Shown piece by piece: positions 1-4,081 of a stretch of DNA of 6,835 bases. Made by a program: the position numbers and the translations under genes. Position 1 is the first letter of the stretch. Each line of letters starts with the position of its first letter. A model generated the notes under the pieces. It saw nothing but the letters and a program-made list of their open reading frames with translations. It was not told the DNA's origin and made no database searches. The stretch is from NCBI GenBank assembly GCA_014360745.1, contig JACIWY010000190.1:1-6835 (forward strand). Reading direction: 5' to 3'. Source of the DNA: Chloroflexota bacterium. Its GTDB lineage: Bacteria > Chloroflexota > Anaerolineae > UBA1429.

Positions 1-269
1 AGGCTCTGGATGACGCACTCAAATGTATCGGCGGTCATGTCCTGCTGTGGCTCGGCCCACACATTGCGCACGCAGGTGCGGCAATGCAAGTTACAGCGCG
101 TGGTAAGCTCTACGTACACCTTGTTTATAGTGGGGCGGAGGAGGTGAAGCACCAGGGCCGTGCCCGTCTCTTCGAGCAATAGCTCTTCCCCTGCCTCCAA
201 TTGGAGACGGTGGCGGAATGCGTGCGGAAGAGTCACTTGTCCGTCCTGATCGAGCGTTACTCTGATCAT
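1..269 (-). CDS. AbrB-like/radical SAM protein, probable tungsten-oxidoreductase maturase (N-terminal part, cut by window edge)
   Basis: Only the first 89 codons are inside the window; the gene continues past position 1. Residues about 1-45 look like a SpoVT/AbrB swapped-hairpin domain, with the pattern DQDGQVTLP followed by RLQLEAGEELLL. Residues about 49-70 then give a radical SAM signature, YVELTTRCNLHCRTCVRN, with the CxxxCxxC cluster motif that holds the SAM-binding [4Fe-4S]. An AbrB-like head on a radical SAM enzyme with this wording (TTRCNLHCRTCVRNVW) is known to me from maturases that accompany tungsten aldehyde:ferredoxin oxidoreductases. That assignment is from memory, and no oxidoreductase gene is visible here. 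The ATG at 269 follows a GAGGGGGA Shine-Dalgarno with about 4 nt spacing. The C-terminal (possibly SPASM) part cannot be seen. Confidence 0.85.
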   Translation of the reverse strand, partial: MIRVTLDQDGQVTLPHAFRHRLQLEAGEELLLEETGTALVLHLLRPTINKVYVELTTRCNLHCRTCVRNVWAEPQQDMTADTFECVIQS

Positions 270-344
270 CGAATCCCCCTCGAGGTGGCCACGATTTCGA
301 TTGTCACGACCACCAGCATGTACTAGAGCACCGTAAGTAGCTAT

Positions 345-547
345 TCACCCCTCGACAAGAATACCCATCTTCAGCACGGGCCCAAGATCTGCGTTTAACC
401 CAGGAAGGATCGCAGGGTTCATCGAGCAAAATCACATCGACCTCTTGCACATTGGGCAGAGCTTCGACCGCTTCGCGGGTCTGGTCTGTGAAAGCCTGCA
501 AGAGGGCAGAAAGGGACGGTGAGCGCCAGAGGAGATCCTCCCCCCAT
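345..547 (-). pseudogene. MIP18/DUF59-like (SufT/PaaD-type) fragment with two single-base frameshifts
   Basis: No single frame is intact here, but three frames join into one sensible protein tail. The first frame gives LALTVPFCPLAGF. After one extra T in the TTT read at 493-491 the next frame gives TDQTREAVEALPNVQEVDVI and LLDEPCDPSW. After one extra A in the AAA read at 396-394 the third frame gives VNADLGPVLKMGILVEG and then TGA at 347-345. LT-x-P-x-CPLA followed by an EAVEALP-x-V-x-EVDV stretch is the conserved core of the MIP18/DUF59 family, used in Fe-S cluster assembly and in PaaD-type proteins. The usual first 40 or so residues (DPE…VDLGLV) are missing; the nearest ATG, at 547, lies inside a hairpin right after the OsmC stop. 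Decay is likely, but sequencing error in homopolymers could explain the shifts, though not the missing N terminus. The last segment is the least certain. Confidence 0.6.
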
Positions 548-558
548 CTCCTCTGGCG
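524..558 (-). terminator. 13-bp perfect hairpin after the OsmC gene
   Basis: On the minus strand CGCCAGAGGAGAT pairs perfectly with ATCTCCTCTGGCG around a 9-nt loop. It begins 11 nt after the OsmC stop codon. No U-tract follows, so a classical intrinsic terminator is not shown; it may be a U-tract-free terminator or a 3'-end stabilising structure. It overlaps the 5' edge of the decayed DUF59 fragment. Confidence 0.5.
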
Positions 559-569
559 GATAAGCGATC

Positions 570-1004
570 TCAGGCGGTTTTGTCGATCACGATTTCGGGC
601 TCGATGTCGAGCCTAGACTTGATCGACGCCGCGATCAGGCTGTATTTTTTTGTGATCTCTAACGCGCGCCGCACTTTGCTGCCATCATCGTTGCGCACGG
701 TGATCTTGGGGCGCAAAACGACGTGGGTGAATTCTTCGGTTTTATCCAAATAGCGCTTGACGAACCCCTCGGCCTCGCACTCGTAAGAGACCAGGTCGAT
801 CTTCATGCGATCGGCGACCCAGAGGAACATCATATGGATACAAGTATTCACCGCAGCGACAAAGGCGTCTTCAGGCGTCATCCAGCCATGGCGCCCGTGA
901 GCGCCCGCGGGGGCACCAAATTCCATCTCCGGGCCGTTGCCACAGGTCAGGTATCCCTTGCGCTTGCCGGTGCGCTTTACCCAAGTTTTGTAGCTGACGG
1001 CCAT
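570..1004 (-). CDS. OsmC-family protein (second catalytic Cys replaced by Ser)
   Basis: A 144-residue protein of the usual length for the OsmC/Ohr superfamily, cytoplasmic, with no signal peptide. Family features are an N-terminal beta region, the central helix TPEDAFVAAVNTCIHMMFLWVAD with C55 at the position of the first peroxidatic Cys, and a C-terminal KKYSLIAASIKSRLDIEPEI segment. Many relatives have Cys at the Ser position in KKYSLI (S122), so the Cys pair that reduces organic hydroperoxides in OsmC/Ohr is incomplete here. A thiol or acyl-sulfur carrier role is possible instead, by inference. The ATG at 1004 was chosen because GGAGGGGG lies 7 nt upstream; a longer reading to 1136 would only run into the neighbouring gene. 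It starts 2 nt after the GcvH-like stop, with its Shine-Dalgarno inside that gene, which implies translational coupling. Confidence 0.85.
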   Translation of the reverse strand: MAVSYKTWVKRTGKRKGYLTCGNGPEMEFGAPAGAHGRHGWMTPEDAFVAAVNTCIHMMFLWVADRMKIDLVSYECEAEGFVKRYLDKTEEFTHVVLRPKITVRNDDGSKVRRALEITKKYSLIAASIKSRLDIEPEIVIDKTA

Positions 1005-1006
1005 GT

Positions 1007-1471
1007 TTATGCCCCCTCCCGCTCGCGTTCGAGCTCTTTGGCGACTTTGTCCTGCATCACTTTGAGGTAAGCTTCCGCAGAAAGCAACATGGTGCGGTCC
1101 ATCTCCCAGTCGGTCAGGCGCAGGCGCACGATCCAACCCTCGCCGTAGGGATCCTGGTTCAGCAGTTGAGGCTGCTCTTGCAGCGTGGCGTTGAAGGCGA
1201 TCACCTCGCCGCTGGCGGGGCAGGTGATGTCAACGGTCGCCTTGACGCTTTCCAAGGTGGCCAGGACGTCGTCCTGCTCGAAAGAAGTAACCGGCGCCGG
1301 CTCGATGTAAACGATGTCACCAACATGGGTTTCAAAATAGTCGGTCACGCCGATGACCGCCTCGTCGCCTTCCACGCGGACCCAGGTGTCGTACCCGGCA
1401 TACCAAAGCCCTTTGGGCACGCGCAGGGCAAATTTCTCGAACTGAAGCTCCAGATATTCTTGTGCTTTCAC
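1007..1471 (-). CDS. GcvH-like lipoyl-carrier protein
   Basis: A 154-residue protein with the GcvH/biotinyl-lipoyl fold. Residues about 24-46 (WYAGYDTWVRVEGD, then VIGVTDYF) match the GcvH N-terminal strands. TLESVKATVDI carries the predicted lipoylated Lys at K77, CPASGEVIAFN follows as the second half of the hammerhead, and DQPYGEGW-type residues (here DPYGEGWIVRLRL) close the domain. It is longer than ordinary GcvH (near 125-130 residues), with extra residues at both ends and a charged tail KVAKELEREREGA. No glycine cleavage P or T protein is nearby. The neighbours are ferredoxins, an HdrA-N-like protein and an OsmC protein, which recalls lipoate-binding proteins of Hdr-like sulfur metabolism more than glycine cleavage. 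The start is GTG at 1471, set by AAAGGAGG 5-6 nt upstream. Confidence 0.88.
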   Translation of the reverse strand: MKAQEYLELQFEKFALRVPKGLWYAGYDTWVRVEGDEAVIGVTDYFETHVGDIVYIEPAPVTSFEQDDVLATLESVKATVDITCPASGEVIAFNATLQEQPQLLNQDPYGEGWIVRLRLTDWEMDRTMLLSAEAYLKVMQDKVAKELEREREGA

Positions 1472-1503
1472 CTTGTCCTCCTTTTACCCTGTCGATGGGT
1501 GGG

Positions 1504-1534
1504 GCCTGCTCCCCAAAGAGCTCGGGGAGCAGGC
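1504..1534 (-). other. 11-bp perfect intercistronic hairpin before the GcvH-like gene
   Basis: Minus-strand GCCTGCTCCCC pairs with GGGGAGCAGGC around a 9-nt loop. It starts 12 nt after the ferredoxin stop and ends about 32 nt before the GTG at 1471. There is no U-tract, and too little room remains for a new promoter plus leader, so mRNA processing, stabilisation or partial attenuation fits better than full termination. Confidence 0.55.
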
Positions 1535-1546
1535 TGTGCCGGGCCG

Positions 1547-1870
1547 TCAGGCCGGGGGATAGTGTTCGCGCAGCTCGCGGATACGCGCCTTGACCTCCCG
1601 CCGATCGGGGAAGGAGATGGCGTCTCTCGGGCAGGCATGCGTGCATGACTGACAATAGACCTGGCAGTGCCAAGGGTTGGCCACGTACACCTTGTGGGTC
1701 TCTTCATTAAAGGCGTACACCTCATCCTGGCAGAAATTCATGCATTCCTTGCACCCGATGCACAGTTCCTCATCGATCCCAGGATACCAGGGGATCAAAT
1801 GGCGCGGGATGCCGAGATAACGTTGATACTTTTCATCCAACTCTGCAAGCACTTCGGGTTGCGTGCTCAT
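1547..1870 (-). CDS. Dicluster 4Fe-4S ferredoxin
   Basis: A 107-residue soluble electron carrier. Cluster I is CIGCKECMNFC (C37, C40, C43, C47; CxxCxxCxxxC). Cluster II is CQVYCQSCTHACP (C69, C73, C76, C80; CxxxCxxCxxxCP), one residue wider than standard in the first gap. In a bacterial 2[4Fe-4S] fold, three Cys of each motif plus the last Cys of the other hold each cluster. Before cluster I it has IPRHLIPWYPGIDEELC, a segment nearly repeated in the ferredoxin at 2292-2603, so the two are paralogues. The C-terminal tail, RREVKARIRELREHY, is charged and helical. The ATG at 1870 follows AAGGAG with 8 nt spacing. Partners are probably the other Fe-S proteins of this cluster (inference). Confidence 0.9.
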   Translation of the reverse strand: MSTQPEVLAELDEKYQRYLGIPRHLIPWYPGIDEELCIGCKECMNFCQDEVYAFNEETHKVYVANPWHCQVYCQSCTHACPRDAISFPDRREVKARIRELREHYPPA

Positions 1871-1915
1871 GATATTGGCTCCTTGTACAGGCTTTAGTAG
1901 ACCAATAAGCGGGCA

Positions 1916-2039
1916 TTAGCCATAACAGGCTCTGACGTGCCTGCGCAGCAGGATAAGGGCTTGTGTCCGAGTATCATCGCGAGCGAAAAAGCTCGCCGCC
2001 GACCTCTGTGATGCCCGCACCGGGCACCTCGATCAGCAC
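1916..2039 (-). pseudogene. Small ORF, about 40 residues, with a likely one-base frameshift
   Basis: From GTG at 2039 the frame reads VLIEVPGAGITEVGGELF and then stops at TGA 1976-1974 (21 residues). If one T of the five-T run (read at 1990-1986) is removed, the frame continues as ARDDTRTQALILLRRHVRACYG to TAA at 1918-1916, giving a coherent 40-residue protein ending 45 nt before the ferredoxin start. A GGAGGG sequence lies about 10 nt upstream of the GTG, inside the preceding small gene. The ORF is in the same frame as that gene, separated by its TGA and one codon. I do not recognise the family. It may be a degraded gene, a read error in a homopolymer, or simply the short 21-residue peptide. 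Confidence 0.4.
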
Positions 2040-2042
2040 CTT

Positions 2043-2192
2043 TCAGCCACCCTCCATCAATCGATGGACCTGCTTTTTGAGGTGGGTGTCTATAAAGGCC
2101 AAGGCCCCCGCCTTGTCGCGATCGAGGATCACGCGGTAGAGCTCCTGCAATTCCTCGTCTGACAAAGTGATCGTCAAACATTTTTTCATCAT
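2043..2192 (-). CDS. Small conserved-looking protein, 49 residues, unknown function
   Basis: The start is set by AGGAGG with a 6-nt gap before ATG ATG AAA AAA; the first ATG (2192) is used and the second (2189) is equally possible. The product begins MMKKCLTITLSDEELQELYR and continues VILDRDKAGALAFIDTHLKK, ending QVHRLMEGG. It is predicted mostly helical, amphipathic and charged, with a single Cys at position 5 and no membrane segment. The coding-like composition, a proper Shine-Dalgarno and a stop just before the next ORF support a real gene, although it is shorter than usual annotation cut-offs. A longer overlapping ORF in another frame (1894-2196) has an Arg/Gly-rich composition typical of a shadow. 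The family is not recognised with certainty. Confidence 0.65.
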   Translation of the reverse strand: MMKKCLTITLSDEELQELYRVILDRDKAGALAFIDTHLKKQVHRLMEGG

Positions 2193-2228
2193 CCACAACC
2201 TCCTGCTGCGCCGCCCTTGTGAGCCCCG

Positions 2229-2274
2229 GCTCTCGAGGGACGCGCGATAGTACGAGCGCGCGTCCCTCGAGAGC
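2229..2274 (-). other. 18-bp perfect intercistronic hairpin
   Basis: GCTCTCGAGGGACGCGCG pairs perfectly with CGCGCGTCCCTCGAGAGC around a 10-nt loop. It starts 17 nt after the ferredoxin-like stop at 2292 and leaves only about 36 nt before the ATG at 2192. No U-tract follows on the coding strand (three T follow on the plus strand). This is the strongest stem in the window and is probably an mRNA processing or stability element, or a U-tract-free terminator. Confidence 0.6.
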
Positions 2275-2291
2275 TTTATCCGACGCTTTGG

Positions 2292-2603
2292 TCAGGGCGT
2301 TTCGAGTTCCTGGCGGATTGCCTTGAGCATTCGGCGCAGGTCTCGCTGGCTGGGGAGGTGAATGGCATCAAACGGGCACTGAAAACTGCACGAGATGTCC
2401 CCCATGGTGCAGGCATACGGCTGGGCCACGACAACCCGTCCGTCTGTCAGCCGGGCATATACGCCCTGTGGGCACCAGGCGATGCACTCTTGGGCGCACT
2501 CGGCCGGCCTGCAGCGTTCTTCATCGATGGTCGGATACCAGGGGATGCGCTCGCGGGGGATTCCCGCGTACATCCCCCCGCCTTCACCTTTGGGCTCGCC
2601 CAT
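2292..2603 (-). CDS. Ferredoxin-like dicluster Fe-S protein with an Asp at a cluster-ligand position
   Basis: A 103-residue paralogue of the ferredoxin at 1547-1870, sharing IPRERIPWYPTIDEERC. The first cluster motif is widened: C31-x4-C36-x3-C40-x3-C44-P. The second reads CTMGDISCSFQCP, so C65, C72 and C76 align with three of the paralogue's four Cys, while its second Cys is replaced by D69. An Asp in place of the second Cys of a cluster motif is known from Pyrococcus furiosus ferredoxin, where it alters cluster type and potential; the same may apply here by analogy. The ATG at 2603 begins one base after the HdrA-N-like stop, suggesting coupled translation. A second ATG at 2573, preceded by a G-rich stretch, is an alternative start. 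Confidence 0.8.
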   Translation of the reverse strand: MGEPKGEGGGMYAGIPRERIPWYPTIDEERCRPAECAQECIAWCPQGVYARLTDGRVVVAQPYACTMGDISCSFQCPFDAIHLPSQRDLRRMLKAIRQELETP

Positions 2604-2604
2604 C

Positions 2605-2976
2605 CTAGGCACTTTCTGCCACTTTCTCGACCGCCTCGGTGACCTTCTTGATAGCATCGGTGGTGCTCATGTTGCGCAGGTCCAAAGGGGTCACTTGCTG
2701 TTCAAAGTCCACGCCGATCTCGGCCAGGGCGTCTTTGAACATCTTGCGCTGCATGCGGGGGTCGCAGCCGCCGACGATGTACTTGACGCCCGGCTTGGCA
2801 TAATCGCGCCAGAAGGCATCGCCGTCGTCTACGCAGAGCTGAGGGTGTACGATGGCATACTCGACGTCCAGCTCATTGCGCACATAGTTGATCAGATCCC
2901 AGAGGTCCAGCGCTTCGAACCCGGGGCATTTACCCGTGCAGAAGCACATAATAAAACGAGGCATTTGCTCGGCCAT
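2605..2976 (-). CDS. Standalone HdrA N-terminal-domain-like Fe-S protein
   Basis: A 123-residue soluble protein. It opens with FIMCFCTGKCPG (C11, C13, C17), continues through a Rossmann-like stretch with VHPQLCVDDGDAFW (C48), and reaches KYIVGGCDPRMQRKMFKDAL (C71). This order follows the N-terminal domain of HdrA in heterodisulfide reductases, which carries a CxC, a later Cys and a Cys-SPRM-type segment (here CDPRM) that together hold a [4Fe-4S] cluster. The FAD and ferredoxin domains of full HdrA are absent, so it may act as a separate electron-transfer or docking subunit; that is inference. The ATG at 2976 follows AAGGAG with a good gap. It lies in line with the Cys-rich gene upstream and the ferredoxin-like gene downstream. 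Confidence 0.65.
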   Translation of the reverse strand: MAEQMPRFIMCFCTGKCPGFEALDLWDLINYVRNELDVEYAIVHPQLCVDDGDAFWRDYAKPGVKYIVGGCDPRMQRKMFKDALAEIGVDFEQQVTPLDLRNMSTTDAIKKVTEAVEKVAESA

Positions 2977-3024
2977 TTTCTGTCTCCTTATGAATGAAAC
3001 AGTCTTTTGTCTGTAAAGGCCAAC

Positions 3025-3177
3025 TCACGTTTGGCACCCAAAGGGGTGCCAAGCATGCTTGTGAGGTGGCCCTCGGCGACGCGGTTTGCATTTGCGCGTC
3101 GCATCGCACCGACAATTAGGGCCGCAGCCGCACAGATGAGCTTCACAATCATGACAGCATCGATGAAGGCTACACAT
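3025..3177 (-). CDS. Cysteine-rich small protein, metallothionein-like, 50 residues
   Basis: The ATG at 3177 overlaps the TAG of the upstream ArsR-type gene (ATGTAG-type overlap, here GATGTGTAG), and AGGAG stands 7 nt upstream. The product begins MCSLHRCCHDCEAHLCGCGP and continues NCRCDATRKCKPRRR, ending KHAWHPFGCQT. It has 10 Cys (2, 7, 8, 11, 16, 18, 22, 24, 30, 48) and 6 His in 50 residues. Nine Cys lie in the first 30, with CC, CxC and CxxC spacings like those of metal-thiolate proteins, followed by a basic segment. It matches no metallothionein family that I can name. Its placement behind an ArsR-type regulator and near a metalloid permease operon fits metal or metalloid binding (inference). 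It could alternatively bind an Fe-S cluster or nucleic acid. Confidence 0.6.
   Translation of the reverse strand: MCSLHRCCHDCEAHLCGCGPNCRCDATRKCKPRRRGPPHKHAWHPFGCQT
3031..3052 (-). other. 9-bp hairpin at the end of the Cys-rich gene
   Basis: TTGGCACCC pairs perfectly with GGGTGCCAA around a 4-nt loop, inside the last codons of the Cys-rich ORF. A 10-bp palindrome, AAGCATGCTT, abuts it at 3051-3060. No U-tract follows, and the next Shine-Dalgarno comes about 40 nt downstream. It may lower read-through or ribosome passage, or be incidental. Confidence 0.4.
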
Positions 3178-3910
3178 CGCGCTGCTCCTGCATTGTTTGT
3201 GAACCCATCGGGAAAGTAAAAGCGTGTTGCCCTCGTCGCGGCAGATCGCTCATCCCCCTCGGCGTGCTATCGCGGCGATGTTTGCGGTCGGCCAATGCGT
3301 TTTCGTCCATGACACAGGCCCCGCACTCTTGAACGACCTGAACGCCTTGGTGGCCCAAAGCCAGAGCCACATCGTGAGCACAATGCGGAGGGGACCAAGC
3401 CCCCTCGCCACCTTGGGGGCACAAGGCAAAGGCAACGATAGAAGGACGGAGGGCCTCTTTTTGACCACAGCCTCGGCGACCATTTTGATCGAGGCTGCGG
3501 TCAAATTCTGCAAGCATCGGTTCGTAGGTCACCACATCGATGACTTGACACGGGATATCCCTTGTCGCCGAGTACACCGCATGTAGCAATTCGGAACGAG
3601 AGCGCCCGGCCAACACAAAGGTACACCCAGGATCGGCGCTTTGTAGGGCGGAGGATAGTTTGAGCATCCCTCTGAGAATCGACCCCTTGACATTGTCTCG
3701 GAGCGAATATACGCACTCGACCCCTTTGCGTTGGCAGTCGACCACCTCTACCTGCCGAAGTCTGGCAAGCTGCTGCGAGATATAAGCCTGGCGCTTGCCC
3801 AGGGCTTGCTGCAAATCACCGACATTGTAAGCGCCTGCGGTTAACAACAGCAGAATGCGCCGTCTGCAAGGATGAGCCAACAACCTCAACAGCTCCTCTG
3901 TATCCAGCAT
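3170..3910 (-). CDS. ArsR-type HTH regulator with a long unrecognised C-terminal domain
   Basis: A 246-residue protein. Residues 1-87 are an ArsR-family winged helix: LLRLLAHPCRRRILLLL, then VGDLQQALGKRQAYISQQLARLR as recognition helix, and the wing RKGVECVYSL. The recognition segment GKRQAYISQQL closely resembles GKRQANVSQHL of the ArsR at 6326-6700. Residues about 88-246 are not recognised. They hold Cys at 96, 121, 148, 164, 177, 196 and 199, including ECGAC, and a mixed alpha/beta start (FVLAGRSRSELLHAVYSATR). ArsR proteins are usually about 100-125 residues, so this is an extended sensor or effector form. ATG 3910 was chosen because GGGGAGG lies 7 nt upstream; a longer reading to 3994 lacks one. 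The last 60 or so residues look less structured, so a frameshift near there cannot be excluded. Confidence 0.75.
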   Translation of the reverse strand: MLDTEELLRLLAHPCRRRILLLLTAGAYNVGDLQQALGKRQAYISQQLARLRQVEVVDCQRKGVECVYSLRDNVKGSILRGMLKLSSALQSADPGCTFVLAGRSRSELLHAVYSATRDIPCQVIDVVTYEPMLAEFDRSLDQNGRRGCGQKEALRPSIVAFALCPQGGEGAWSPPHCAHDVALALGHQGVQVVQECGACVMDENALADRKHRRDSTPRGMSDLPRRGQHAFTFPMGSQTMQEQRDV

Positions 3911-4081
3911 GTCTCTGCCTCCCCTTTGGCTTAAGGGAGAAGCCCACCTTCTGGATTTGGGTTTGAAAGCATCTTGGGCGTCGCATTTCTGCAAATACTC
4001 TCAGGCCCAAAGCCAGAACCTGGGCAGGGTTGCCGATGCGAGAGTCGGCAACCCTTTCTAGCCCTAACCCGGCCTCGATGC
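3911..4081 (-). promoter_or_regulatory. Intergenic region upstream of the second ArsR-type gene
   Basis: These 171 bases hold the hairpin at 4026-4055 and a small inverted repeat (GGCTT with AAGCC) just before the Shine-Dalgarno. I see no clear -35/-10 pair and no copy of the ATATTCG-N6-CGAATAT operator. A promoter for the downstream genes would fit here by length, but the sequence does not show one. Confidence 0.3.
4026..4055 (-). terminator. 11-bp perfect hairpin after the DGC-thioredoxin gene
   Basis: AGGGTTGCCGA pairs with TCGGCAACCCT around an 8-nt loop, 26 nt after the stop at 4082. No U-tract follows on the minus strand; on the plus strand TTTCT follows. It is the likely end of the metalloid operon transcript, with the next start 115 nt away. 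Confidence 0.5.

Noticed and set aside
304..501. Continuous 65-residue minus-strand ORF as an intact gene
   Set aside because: Only its first half resembles the DUF59 core; the sensible continuation and the preceding residues lie in other frames, so it is treated as part of a broken fragment.
1894..2196. 100-residue minus-strand ORF
   Set aside because: Composition is Arg/Gly-rich and out of frame with the well-initiated 49-residue gene that shares the same region and ribosome site.
1504..2274. Hairpins at 1504-1534 and 2229-2274 as ordinary Rho-independent terminators
   Set aside because: There is no U-tract and too little space for a promoter before the next gene.
2395..2997. 200-residue plus-strand ORF
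   Set aside because: It runs antisense to two clearly recognisable Fe-S proteins, and its product has no recognisable motif.
3250..3513. 87-residue minus-strand ORF in the alternate frame of the second ArsR-type gene
   Set aside because: The frame of the ArsR-type gene stays open through it to a stop that overlaps a well-initiated gene; the alternate frame has no Shine-Dalgarno.
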